Source: Fodinibius sp964490705
Lineage (GTDB): Bacteria > Bacteroidota > Rhodothermia > Balneolales > Balneolaceae
Length of the DNA: 64,000 nucleotides
Reading direction: 5' to 3'
NCBI GenBank assembly: GCA_964490705.1
Contig: CAZBCG010000010.1
Location: 1 to 64,000 of the forward strand
The notes beneath the pieces were generated by a model. It did not search any database and was not told the origin of the DNA. It was given only the letters and a program-made list of their open reading frames with translations. The translations under genes were made by a program, and so were the position numbers. This document shows positions 26,568-35,320 of this stretch, in pieces (positions within the stretch are counted from its first letter, which is position 1; every line of letters begins with the position of its first letter).

Positions 26568-29558
26568 ATGCTAAATATGCGCGCATTTTTTGGCCTGCTT
26601 TTTCTTGCCCTGATCAGTTGCTCCTTCCCACTGCAAGCTCAAGAAATTCAATCTCCTTCCAGCAAAGATTACAACCAGGGTATTTCACTATTTAATAATG
26701 GTCTTTATGAAGAGGCTATTGCAGAGTTTGAGCATTTTCTGGATACCCATTCCGAGCACAACTTGCGTCCCTCGGCAGGATTTTATCTGGCACGCGCCAA
26801 AGCCCAAGTAGATTCTGTGAATACGCTGGCGTATTATGAGTCATTTATTCATAAATATCCCCAAAGCAAACTGTCTTCGAAGTTGCTGTTTGAATTGGGA
26901 CAACATGCTGAAAAGCGGGAGCAGTATGATAAATCCTTAGAATTTTATCAGCGGGCGTTAAACTTGGGATTGAATAGCAAGAATGCCGCAAAAACATATT
27001 ACTGGATGGGCGAAGCGGCGGTTTCTGCTGAACAGGATCAACAGGCGCGCTCATATTTTTTAACGCTTGCTGATGAATATCCGAAATCGGATTGGGCACC
27101 CAAAGCTCTCTATGCACGGGGACGACTATACCTCAGTGAAAATAAATACGATTCTTCTACAGTAGCTTTCGAACTGTTGAAGGACCGCTATCCCCGCGAT
27201 GAGATGACCCGCCGTATTGGTACGGCACTGGGCGAATCCTATTACCAACAAGGTCGCTATAAGGAGGCGATCGAAGCTTTCAAAAACGCGATTCCCCATC
27301 TCAATGACGAACTGGAAACCAAGGCGGTTTATTTAATTGCTGAGAGTTATAACTATCTCAACCAGTTCGATAACGCTTCTACCTATTACAAGCAGTATAT
27401 CAATCAAACGAAAGGGAGCGACGAAGTCCGGGCAGCCCATTATGGGTTAGGCTGGGTGTATCACAAGCAGGAGATTTACCATTGGTCGGCTGATGAGTTT
27501 GGAAAAGCGGCCGAAGGATCGGATGAACTTGCTCGAAAGGCATTGTATTACAAGGCGGTCAATGAAAAGTTGGGATCCCGCTATCGTGAGGCCATGGAGA
27601 CTTTTCGCAATTTCGGTGACCGTTTTAAGGAAGGACTATGGGTGGAGGAAGCGTATTACGAATGGGCGATTACCGCCTATGAGGTAGGTCGCTATAGCGA
27701 AGCGATCGAAGTGCTGTTGCCGTTGGTTCGTAACGATAGAGAGCTCGATTGGAGAGGCAAAGTATTTACGCTGTTGGGCGAAGCCTATTTTGCTAATCAG
27801 GAATATACGCGGGCGTTGCAGGCGTTTAATGAAGCCGAAAAAGTGACGGATGTAGATCCCGAAATAAAGCGCCAAGCCAAGTTTCAGAAGGCGTGGGTGC
27901 AGTATAGTAATCAAGCATACAAGCAAGCACAACCCGTTTTTGAATCGCTTAATGATGAAGCACCTGATACAAAGTTTGGCAAAGAAGCATTGTTTTGGAG
28001 TGCCGATGCCCATTATAAAATGGGGAATTACGGACCTGCCAGTACGCAATTTGCAGCATTTATTCAGCAATACCCTGATCACGAGTTAGTGGGTCCGGCA
28101 AATTATTCGCTGGGATGGAGCTATTTTAAAATGGGGGAATATGAGAGAGCAATTGATCCGTTCGTCACCTTTAAAGAAGAGTACGAAGCACCAGAGGTAG
28201 CACTCTATCCCTATGATACCGATACGCAACTTCGTATTGGTGATTCGTATTATGCAACCGGAGATTACGAAAATGCCATTTCATACTATCAAGAAGCCAT
28301 TGGTGCCGAGCCGGGCGGTGATTATGCCATGTTCCAGATTGCCAACAGTCACTATCGCAATGAGCAAACCTACGAAGCTGTAACGACATTTCGACGCTTT
28401 TTGCGAATTTATCCCTATAGCCGATTGCGCGAACAAGCCCAGTACAATATTGCTTACATTTACTTGAATACCGGAAATTATACGCAGGCGGTTGAGGAAT
28501 TTCAGACAGTTATCAATAAATATCCCAATACGACATGGGCGGCGCGGTCGCAATACAATATTGGAGATACTTATTATAATGCCGGCGATTATGAGAAGGC
28601 AATTGCTGCATATAAAAAGGTGATGCAGAAATATCCACAGAGTGAATATATCATTGAGGCGGTAAATGGCATCCAGTATTCACAGATGTCAAGTGGCCAA
28701 GCAGATTCCAGCTCAGCGGTGCTTGAAGATTTTCTGGCTGATCATCCACAGACGTCGATGGCTGATCGGCTGCGATTTCGTCAGGCTGATAACCACATGC
28801 AGACGGGTGACTATCAAGGTGCAATTAAAGAGTTTCAACAGTATTTGCGCATCACTAATAATCAAGAACTGCGACCTGATGCGCACTTCAATCTGGCCAA
28901 CGCATATGAGCAGACCGATCAGCCCGATAAAGCAATTCAGGCGTATCAAACAATTGTATCGGAGTTTCCGAACTCGGAGCGCATGGCACCTTCACTGTCG
29001 GCATTGGGACGTATTTTCTATGCCCGCGAAGAGTATCAGCAGTCATTTGATTATTTTCGGCAGCTTTCTGAGCAGGGCAGCCAGTACAGGCAGGAGTCGT
29101 ACATCGGCATGGGCAATGCCCAGCTGGCTATGGGGAATGTAGATCAGGCCGGTCAGCAGTATCAGGCGGCGCTGGACAACAATCAGAATTATGCCCCCGC
29201 TAGAGTGGGAATGGCCAAAGTGGCTGTCCGCAAAGAAAATTATCAGCAGGCCGATAACTTATTGAGCCAGGTGGCAGAATCAAATACCACAGAAATAGGA
29301 GCCGAGGCTCAGTATTTATTGGGACTCGTTAATCAGCGGCAGGGAAATTACGAAGCGGCTGTGAAGGCTTATTCTAATGTGAGCGTGCTGTACCAGGCAT
29401 TTGACGAGTGGGTGGCAAAGTCGCTGCTCGATCAAGCTCGCTGTTATATCCAGATGGGGCAGCGCGGGGAAGCACGATCGGCACTGAATACATTGGTCGA
29501 AGACTATCCCGATATGCCTGAAGCGCAAGAAGCGCAACGATTATTGAATCAAGAGTAA
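26568..29558 (+). CDS. Secreted/envelope tetratricopeptide-repeat protein
   Basis: This is a 996-residue protein with an N-terminal signal (RAFFGLLFLALISCSFPLQAQ; cleavage near AQA/AQ likely, although ISC could serve as a lipobox) followed by about twenty-five TPR-type helix pairs: YNQGISLFNNGLYEEAIAEF, AAKTYYWMGEAAV, AQYNIAYIYLNTGNYTQAVEEF, and so on, in the YbgF/BamD-like pattern with Tyr-Pro-x-Ser spacers. It is a periplasmic or outer-membrane scaffold for protein contacts. aroA follows after 3 bp, a tight but unexplained link. Confidence 0.92.
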   Translation: MLNMRAFFGLLFLALISCSFPLQAQEIQSPSSKDYNQGISLFNNGLYEEAIAEFEHFLDTHSEHNLRPSAGFYLARAKAQVDSVNTLAYYESFIHKYPQSKLSSKLLFELGQHAEKREQYDKSLEFYQRALNLGLNSKNAAKTYYWMGEAAVSAEQDQQARSYFLTLADEYPKSDWAPKALYARGRLYLSENKYDSSTVAFELLKDRYPRDEMTRRIGTALGESYYQQGRYKEAIEAFKNAIPHLNDELETKAVYLIAESYNYLNQFDNASTYYKQYINQTKGSDEVRAAHYGLGWVYHKQEIYHWSADEFGKAAEGSDELARKALYYKAVNEKLGSRYREAMETFRNFGDRFKEGLWVEEAYYEWAITAYEVGRYSEAIEVLLPLVRNDRELDWRGKVFTLLGEAYFANQEYTRALQAFNEAEKVTDVDPEIKRQAKFQKAWVQYSNQAYKQAQPVFESLNDEAPDTKFGKEALFWSADAHYKMGNYGPASTQFAAFIQQYPDHELVGPANYSLGWSYFKMGEYERAIDPFVTFKEEYEAPEVALYPYDTDTQLRIGDSYYATGDYENAISYYQEAIGAEPGGDYAMFQIANSHYRNEQTYEAVTTFRRFLRIYPYSRLREQAQYNIAYIYLNTGNYTQAVEEFQTVINKYPNTTWAARSQYNIGDTYYNAGDYEKAIAAYKKVMQKYPQSEYIIEAVNGIQYSQMSSGQADSSSAVLEDFLADHPQTSMADRLRFRQADNHMQTGDYQGAIKEFQQYLRITNNQELRPDAHFNLANAYEQTDQPDKAIQAYQTIVSEFPNSERMAPSLSALGRIFYAREEYQQSFDYFRQLSEQGSQYRQESYIGMGNAQLAMGNVDQAGQQYQAALDNNQNYAPARVGMAKVAVRKENYQQADNLLSQVAESNTTEIGAEAQYLLGLVNQRQGNYEAAVKAYSNVSVLYQAFDEWVAKSLLDQARCYIQMGQRGEARSALNTLVEDYPDMPEAQEAQRLLNQE

Positions 29559-29561
29559 AGT

Positions 29562-30851
29562 ATGGACAAAGACGTTTCACCGGCTTCGGTACTAAAAGGA
29601 TTACCCAACCTACCGGCCGACAAATCTATTTCGCACCGCTCGGCGATGTTTGCCTCTTTGCATGAGGGAACGTCCACGATTTCAAATTTTTCGACCGCGG
29701 CCGATCCCCATAGCACGCTCAAGTGTATGCGCCGGCTGGGTGTTCGAATTCGAGAACATGATGACAATATCATTGAAGTAGAAGGCGTAGGTCGTGATGG
29801 CTTACAAACTCCAGAAAAGGATCTGGATTGCGGCAATTCCGGCACGACCATGCGTCTGCTTAGCGGAATTATTGCAGGTTCCGGCGTGTCGGCGCGATTG
29901 ACAGGGGATGAGTCTCTTTCAGCGCGGACGATGAAGCGCATTATCGATCCGCTTTCGGAAATGGGAGCAACGATCGATGCCCGGGAAAATGATTTTGCTC
30001 CGCTGAGCATCCGGCGTGACCAGCCGTTAAAGCCGCTTCATTTTTCGTTGCCTATTCCCAGTGCCCAGCTTAAATCGTGTGTGTTGTTGGCCGGCTTATT
30101 TGGGGATAATGAGACCGAAGTGATTGAAACCTTGCCCAGCAGAGATCATACCGAGCGGCTGTTAAGTTTGTCGATCAAAGAAAAGAGGGAGCAAAAGATC
30201 ATTCGTTCTTCACGGGCAGATAAGATTCCCGAGCAATCGTACCGCATTCCCAATGATTTTTCGGCTGCTGCCTTTTGGCTGGTGGCCGGAGCGATTCATC
30301 CGGAAGCCCAAATTCAGTTGGAGAGCGTTGGGATGAATCCTACTCGTACCGGGGCGCTGGATATCCTGCAAAAGATGGGTGCCAATTTATCTATTGAAAA
30401 TAGCCGGACCGAAGGAGCAGAGCCTGTGGCCGATATTACGATTTCGACCTCGAATCTAAAGCCCATCAATATTACCGACGAGATCGTGCCCAACTGCATC
30501 GATGAGATTCCCATTCTGGCGATTGCCATGCTTTTTGCGGAAGGGGTTTCGCGGATATCCGGGGCAGAAGAATTGCGACACAAAGAGACTGATCGCCTGC
30601 ATGCCATGGCTGAGATGCTGGACAAAGCAGGTGCGAATTTTACCGAATTCGAAGATGGATTTGAAATCAGGGGGAATCCCGATTTTATTCCCGAGCCGGC
30701 CACTTTTGACAGCTTTGCTGATCACCGTATTGCCATGTCGGCTGCGGTATTGAGTGTAATGGCAGATAGCCCATCCCAAATAACCGATGCCCAATGTACT
30801 GCCATTTCGTATCCCACTTTTTGGGATGACTTGCGATTGCTGACGAATTGA
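29562..30851 (+). CDS. aroA: 3-phosphoshikimate 1-carboxyvinyltransferase (EPSP synthase)
   Basis: EPSP synthase makes the penultimate shikimate-pathway intermediate. The 429-residue length is normal; LPADKSISHRSAMFASL, DCGNSGTTMRLLSGI, LPSRDHTERLL, CIDEIPILAIAMLFAEG and GAEELRHKETDRL are the standard motifs. The ATG start is three bases after the TPR gene's stop. Gly-x-x-x-x-Pro features around GNSGTTMRL suggest the glyphosate-sensitive class I-like site, but class is not certain. Confidence 0.95.
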   Translation: MDKDVSPASVLKGLPNLPADKSISHRSAMFASLHEGTSTISNFSTAADPHSTLKCMRRLGVRIREHDDNIIEVEGVGRDGLQTPEKDLDCGNSGTTMRLLSGIIAGSGVSARLTGDESLSARTMKRIIDPLSEMGATIDARENDFAPLSIRRDQPLKPLHFSLPIPSAQLKSCVLLAGLFGDNETEVIETLPSRDHTERLLSLSIKEKREQKIIRSSRADKIPEQSYRIPNDFSAAAFWLVAGAIHPEAQIQLESVGMNPTRTGALDILQKMGANLSIENSRTEGAEPVADITISTSNLKPINITDEIVPNCIDEIPILAIAMLFAEGVSRISGAEELRHKETDRLHAMAEMLDKAGANFTEFEDGFEIRGNPDFIPEPATFDSFADHRIAMSAAVLSVMADSPSQITDAQCTAISYPTFWDDLRLLTN

Positions 30852-30976
30852 TCCCCCGATCCGCAAATCTGACAAATCCATTTCCATGCTGACGTAATAA
30901 TGCCAATACGTCATAATTATACCCCGCCTAACCGACTTGGCATTGTGATTGCTCATATAAAAGTGAATTTAAACAA

Positions 30977-31414
30977 ATGGGTAAATCCATGAGTGATTTT
31001 ACAATTGATATTGAGAAGCAATTAACGCGACTGGGTAAAGATATCCAGGATTTTGTAGAACGTATCGTACCGCTGGAAGATAAAGGTCATGATTTTCGTC
31101 CGGTGTGCGATATTATCGAAAGTGATGAGGAGTTCATCATTAAGCTGGATTTACCCGGATTCTCAAAGAAAGAGATTAATATTGCTCTTAAAGAGCATGT
31201 ATTGACGGTAAAGGGCGAACGTGTTGAAGAGCTTGGCGATGATGAGAAATTTAGTCGTCAAGAGCGTTCAACAGGCGTATTTTCGCGTTCGTTTGCCCTG
31301 CCGGAAAACGTCAACACGGCCGAAACGGATGCACTATTCCGCAATGGCGTGCTGACGATTACCATGCCCAAATCGGAAGTGCTCAATGACGGGCAATCGA
31401 TTCCGATTAAGTGA
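30977..31414 (+). CDS. Hsp20/alpha-crystallin small heat-shock protein
   Basis: This is a 145-residue ATP-independent chaperone. The alpha-crystallin domain runs from about FRPVCDIIESDEEFIIKLDLPGFSKKEINI to the A-x-x-x-n-G-v-L pattern FRNGVLTITMPK. The start is ATG 30977 (MGKSMSDF); Met5 is an alternative. dnaK follows 90 bp downstream, so heat-shock functions cluster. The stop codon lies in a short perfect inverted repeat. Confidence 0.93.
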   Translation: MGKSMSDFTIDIEKQLTRLGKDIQDFVERIVPLEDKGHDFRPVCDIIESDEEFIIKLDLPGFSKKEINIALKEHVLTVKGERVEELGDDEKFSRQERSTGVFSRSFALPENVNTAETDALFRNGVLTITMPKSEVLNDGQSIPIK

Positions 31415-31428
31415 CATCTTTGATGTCA
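31412..31428. repeat. Short palindrome spanning the hsp20 stop codon
   Basis: TGACATC (31412-31418) and GATGTCA (31422-31428) are perfectly inverted around TTT. The first three bases are the hsp20 stop TGA. No T-tract follows, so this is not a standard terminator; it looks like part of a dispersed palindromic repeat, the following CGCGAAGCATGACACG being typical of such elements. Confidence 0.55.
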
Positions 31429-31503
31429 TCGCGAAGCATGACACGAATTAAAGATTTTATCTAAAAGAATTAACAACAAAACAAAAAATCATAAACTACT
31501 ATT

Positions 31504-33477
31504 ATGGGAAAGATTATAGGAATTGACTTGGGTACAACCAACTCCTGCGTTTCTGTTATGGAGGGAAGTGAACCCACCGTTATTCAAAACTCTGAAGGTG
31601 GCCGAACAACCCCATCGGTTGTGGCTTTCTCCAAAGACGGTGAACGATTGGTTGGTGCACCCGCAAAACGACAAGCTATTACGAACCCCGAAAAGACGGT
31701 TTCTTCGATCAAGCGATTTATGGGACGTCTTTTTGACGAGGTTGAAGAAGAGGCCAAGCAGGCTTCTTACAAGGTCGTCAAAGGTGATGACGACACGGCC
31801 CGCGTGCAGATCGAAGATCGTAAATATGCCCCGCAGGAAATTTCTGCAATGGTGCTTCAAAAAATGAAGCAGACGGCTGAAGAGTATCTCGGTGAAAAAG
31901 TAACCGAAGCGGTGATTACCGTTCCCGCTTACTTTAATGATGCACAGCGTAAAGCGACGCAAGAAGCCGGTGAAATTGCAGGTCTCGAAGTGAAGCGAAT
32001 TATTAATGAGCCTACCGCTGCTTCGCTTGCGTATGGCTTGGATAAGAAAGATCAAGACCAGACGATTGCTGTTTATGACCTTGGTGGCGGTACATTCGAT
32101 ATTTCCATCCTGGAGCTCGGCGACGGCGTGTTTGAAGTGAAGTCCACCAGTGGTGATACGCACCTCGGCGGTGATGACTTCGATTCTCGTCTGATTGATC
32201 ACCTGGCCAAAGAATTTAAGAAAGATGAAGGTATTGACCTTCGCGAAGATCCGATGGCGATGCAGCGATTGAAAGATGCTGCCGAGAAAGCCAAAATTGA
32301 GCTTTCCAGTTCACAAAAGACGAATGTGAACCTGCCGTTTATTACGGCTACGGATTCTGGTCCCAAGCACCTGAATATTGATATCAGCCGATCGCAGTTT
32401 GAGAAGCTGATTGACGATCTGGTGCAAAAGACGGTTGATCCGTGTAAAAAAGCGTTGGGAGATGCGGATCTCGGCAAAAACGATATCGACCAGGTAATTC
32501 TCGTCGGTGGATCTACTCGAATCCCCAAGATTCAGGAAGTTGTTAAAGATTTCTTTGGCAAGGACCCCAGCAAGGGTGTAAACCCTGATGAAGTGGTTGC
32601 CGTTGGTGCTGCTATCCAGGGTGGTGTAATGTCCGGCGATGTAGATGATGTGGTACTGCTCGACGTTACGCCATTGACGCTCGGTATTGAAACGCTCGGC
32701 GGTGTTTCTACACAGCTGATTGAAGCGAATACCACCATCCCGACCAGCAAAACGGAAACATTCTCTACGGCTGCAGATAATCAGACCAGCGTAGAAATTC
32801 ACGTGCTGCAGGGTGAGCGTGCCAAGGCGCAAGATAACCGAACACTTGGCCGATTCCACTTGGACGGCATTCCTCCGGCACCACGCGGCGTACCGCAGAT
32901 TGAAGTTAGCTTCGATATCGACGCCGACGGTGTGCTGAATGTAAGTGCCAAGGATAAAGGAACCGGCAAAGAGCAAAGCATCCGTATCGAATCTTCTTCC
33001 GGATTGTCAGAAGAAGAGATCGAGAAGATGAAAGAGGCTGCCGAAGAGCATGCCGAAGAGGACGAGCGCATCCGCAAGCGGGCTGAGAAGCTGAACAAAG
33101 CGGACAGTCTCGTATTCTCAACACGCAAGCAGCTTGATGAGCATGAAGATAAGATTTCTGATGAAAATAAAGAGAAAATCGAAGCCGCACTTGAGAAAGT
33201 GAAAGAGCTCCACGATCAGGAAAAAGTTGAGGAGCTTGACGACGCCATGGAAGAGTTGAATGATGCATGGTCTGAGGCTTCGCAAGAAATCTATCAGTCT
33301 GCCGCTCAAGGACAAGGTCAGCCTGGTGCCGGTGCTGCCGGACCTGGTGCAGCTGGAGCCGCTGCCGGAGCGGGAGCTCCCAATGGCGCAGCCGATGCAG
33401 AAGCTGACCAAGATGATGAAGACGAAGATGCTGTTGATGCTGATTTTGAAGTTGTTGACGACGAAGAAAAAGAGTAA
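31504..33477 (+). CDS. dnaK: Molecular chaperone DnaK (Hsp70)
   Basis: This is a 657-residue Hsp70. IGIDLGTTNSCVSVMEG opens the nucleotide-binding domain, with TVPAYFNDAQRKAT, DLGGGTFDISILELGDG and VGGSTRIPKIQ; the substrate domain has FDIDADGVLNVSAKD. The C-terminal tail is unusual in being Gly/Ala/Pro-rich then strongly acidic (ADQDDEDEDAVDADFEVVDD), ending EEKE. No dnaJ or grpE is next to it, and no CIRCE element is visible in its 90-bp leader. A good terminator follows. Confidence 0.97.
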   Translation: MGKIIGIDLGTTNSCVSVMEGSEPTVIQNSEGGRTTPSVVAFSKDGERLVGAPAKRQAITNPEKTVSSIKRFMGRLFDEVEEEAKQASYKVVKGDDDTARVQIEDRKYAPQEISAMVLQKMKQTAEEYLGEKVTEAVITVPAYFNDAQRKATQEAGEIAGLEVKRIINEPTAASLAYGLDKKDQDQTIAVYDLGGGTFDISILELGDGVFEVKSTSGDTHLGGDDFDSRLIDHLAKEFKKDEGIDLREDPMAMQRLKDAAEKAKIELSSSQKTNVNLPFITATDSGPKHLNIDISRSQFEKLIDDLVQKTVDPCKKALGDADLGKNDIDQVILVGGSTRIPKIQEVVKDFFGKDPSKGVNPDEVVAVGAAIQGGVMSGDVDDVVLLDVTPLTLGIETLGGVSTQLIEANTTIPTSKTETFSTAADNQTSVEIHVLQGERAKAQDNRTLGRFHLDGIPPAPRGVPQIEVSFDIDADGVLNVSAKDKGTGKEQSIRIESSSGLSEEEIEKMKEAAEEHAEEDERIRKRAEKLNKADSLVFSTRKQLDEHEDKISDENKEKIEAALEKVKELHDQEKVEELDDAMEELNDAWSEASQEIYQSAAQGQGQPGAGAAGPGAAGAAAGAGAPNGAADAEADQDDEDEDAVDADFEVVDDEEKE

Positions 33478-33504
33478 GCATCAATAAGTATCAGGCAATA
33501 TTTT

Positions 33505-33540
33505 AGCCCTCCATCGTTTCGGTGGAGGGCTTTTTTATTT
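33505..33540 (+). terminator. Rho-independent terminator of dnaK
   Basis: AGCCCTCCA (33505-33513) pairs with TGGAGGGCT (33523-33531); the stem can extend inward through TCG/CGG to a tiny loop, and the second arm runs into TTTTTT ATTTTT. It lies 28 bp after the dnaK stop. Confidence 0.9.
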
Positions 33541-33798
33541 TTGATCATCAAATCCTCAGAGATTAGCGATAAGGCAAAATTGAAGATATATGTCATCCTC
33601 AGTAGAATATCACAAAGAAAGCTCCCGGCCTTTATTGCCTAACGGTATTTAATATGATGAATGACGAAGCCACCTTCACAGGCGATGCTATTGAGGCATT
33701 AATCGAACGTATGTTGAGTATTGCGTAGTGTTTATTGCGTGGTTCGTATTACGTATCTTCTAATTTGAACAGGAATAATACGCACTACGCAATATGTT
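33541..33798. other. Intergenic region dnaK-tsaD
   Basis: This 258-bp space has no convincing gene. A 24-codon frame at 33655-33729 starts ATGATGAATGACGAAG and stops in the TAG of the heptad repeat; it may be a gene remnant. The rest is AT-rich, and 33591-33630 resembles a decayed GTCATCCT-type palindromic repeat. The heptad repeat at 33720-33793 is listed separately. Confidence 0.5.
33720..33793. repeat. Heptad-periodic inverted repeat, NNTNCGT type
   Basis: On the forward strand ATTGCGT, AGTGTTT, ATTGCGT, GGTTCGT and ATTACGT follow one another in exact 7-base steps (33720-33754). On the reverse strand ATTGCGT and AGTGCGT follow from 33793 down to 33780. ATTGCGTAGTG and its inverse form an 11-bp perfect stem. 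The element ends five bases before the tsaD ATG. Confidence 0.75.
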
Positions 33799-34812
33799 AT
33801 GAATATTCTAGGCATCGAATCATCCTGTGATGAAACGGCAGCGGCTGTTTATACCAGCAGGGGACTCAAATCGAATATTATTGCCTCTCAGGCGGTGCAC
33901 GAGCAGTACGGGGGTGTAGTCCCCGAGCTGGCCTCCCGCGCCCATCACAAAACGATCTGGCGTACAGTACAACAGGCATTGGATGAGGCCGACACTGCAT
34001 TGTCCAACATTGACGCCGTAGCCGTAACGCAAGGGCCGGGATTGATGGGATCGCTACTCGTGGGACTTTGTTTTGCCAAAGGTTTGAGCTTGTCCCGCAA
34101 TATTCCACTTTTGGGCGTCAACCATATGGATGCCCATATATATGCGAATTTCATTGATGAGTCGCCGGATTATCCGTTTGTTTGCCTGACTGTTTCTGGT
34201 GGACATACTCAGCTTGTGCATGTCAAGCCCCCTTTTGAACATACGTTATTGGGACAAACTCGTGATGATGCGGCTGGTGAAGCTTTTGATAAAATTGGCA
34301 AGATTTTGGGGTTGCCTTATCCGGCGGGGCCGGTGATTGATGAGCGGGCAAAGCATGGCAATCCACAGTTTCATAATTTTCCGCAGGCGATGCTGGATAA
34401 CGATTTCGAATTTAGCTTTTCGGGGCTTAAGACCTCAGTTAAATATTTCCTGGAAGATCAGAGCGACCAAGAACAGTTTTTGGAAGAGCATCTGGATGAT
34501 ATCTGTGCTAGCGTTTCATATGCTATTACTGAAGTATTGATTAAAAAATTGCGCAATGCTATTGAACATACCGGTGTTGAAACGGTGTTGTTGGCAGGGG
34601 GTGTTTCAGCGAATTCAATGCTACGCTCGAAAGCTCAGGAACTGGCAGACGAGATGGGTTGTGTGTTATACATCCCCAAGATGGCCTACTGTACCGATAA
34701 TGCAGCTATGATTGCCATTACGGGCTCTATGATGGCTCAGCGAGATTTGTACGCAGATATGGATATGAAGCCCTTCGCAAATTTGAAAGCTTTGGCAAAG
34801 AGTAAAAAGTGA
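33799..34812 (+). CDS. tsaD: tRNA threonylcarbamoyladenosine transferase TsaD (Kae1)
   Basis: TsaD transfers the threonylcarbamoyl group to A37 of ANN-decoding tRNAs. The 337-residue protein shows LGIESSCDETAAAVY, VVPELASRAH, GPGLMGSLLVGL, the metal ligands in NHMDAHIYA (His109, His113), TVSGGHTQL and GGVSANSMLR. The ATG lies directly after the heptad repeat at 33720-33793, and the TGA stop is inside another one. Confidence 0.96.
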   Translation: MNILGIESSCDETAAAVYTSRGLKSNIIASQAVHEQYGGVVPELASRAHHKTIWRTVQQALDEADTALSNIDAVAVTQGPGLMGSLLVGLCFAKGLSLSRNIPLLGVNHMDAHIYANFIDESPDYPFVCLTVSGGHTQLVHVKPPFEHTLLGQTRDDAAGEAFDKIGKILGLPYPAGPVIDERAKHGNPQFHNFPQAMLDNDFEFSFSGLKTSVKYFLEDQSDQEQFLEEHLDDICASVSYAITEVLIKKLRNAIEHTGVETVLLAGGVSANSMLRSKAQELADEMGCVLYIPKMAYCTDNAAMIAITGSMMAQRDLYADMDMKPFANLKALAKSKK

Positions 34813-34862
34813 TGAGTAACGAGTAAGGTCATTTGTTTTACTCATTACTCCTCACTCGTCAT
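34809..34862. repeat. Heptad-periodic inverted repeat, GTRANGA type
   Basis: Left arm: GTGATGA, GTAACGA, GTAAGGT (34809-34829). Right arm on the other strand: ATGACGA, GTGAGGA, GTAATGA, GTAAAAC (34862 down to 34835). It fills the gap between convergent tsaD and rnhA. The tsaD stop TGA is bases 2-4 of the first heptad. Confidence 0.75.
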
Positions 34863-34867
34863 TTATT

Positions 34868-35320
34868 CTATTGAAAACGTTTCGAAGCCTTCACCGCCAG
34901 TGCATCAACCCGGTTATTTCGTTCATTATCCGAATGCCCCTTCACTTTGATCCATTCCACATCATGGGGTTGCATAGCGGTGAGCATCTCTTCCCAAAGA
35001 TCACGATTTTCAACCGGCTTTTTATTCGTTTTTTTCCATCCTCGCTTTAACCATCCGTCGATCCAGCCCTGTTTAAAGGCATTGACAATGAGTGCACTGT
35101 CGCTGTGGATTTTTACGCGGCAGGGCTGGTTGAGTGCATTTAATGCCTCAATTACGGCGCGCATCTCCATCCGGTTATTGGTGGTGTGTTCCGCTCCACC
35201 GGTTAACTCTTTTTCTTCATTATTCCACTGCAGCAGCACGCCCCATCCGCCCGGACCGGGATTGCCGCTGCAGGCACCATCTGTAAATACAATAACCGTT
35301 TTCTTCTTTTTCTTAGACAT
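34868..35320 (-). CDS. rnhA: Ribonuclease HI
   Basis: RNase HI removes RNA from RNA-DNA hybrids. The 150-residue protein has the four catalytic acids: FTDGACSGNPGPGGWG (Asp14), MEMRAVIEAL (Glu52), IHSDSALIVNAF (Asp74) and RVDALA (Asp139), with the handle region WLKRGWKKTNKKPV. Its start overlaps the 3' end of pyrF by 8 bases, a sign of co-transcription. Confidence 0.96.
   Translation of the reverse strand: MSKKKKKTVIVFTDGACSGNPGPGGWGVLLQWNNEEKELTGGAEHTTNNRMEMRAVIEALNALNQPCRVKIHSDSALIVNAFKQGWIDGWLKRGWKKTNKKPVENRDLWEEMLTAMQPHDVEWIKVKGHSDNERNNRVDALAVKASKRFQ

Noticed and set aside
30930..30976. TTGGCA...TATAAA in front of hsp20 as a heat-shock promoter
   Set aside because: The spacer is only 13 bases and does not fit sigma-70 or sigma-32 consensus.
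31489..32202. 237-codon reverse frame within dnaK
   Set aside because: Antisense to the conserved DnaK nucleotide-binding domain; composition is low-complexity and no homology is visible.
33655..33729. 24-codon frame between dnaK and tsaD
   Set aside because: Too short and unsupported; its stop is inside the heptad repeat. Kept only as a possible remnant.
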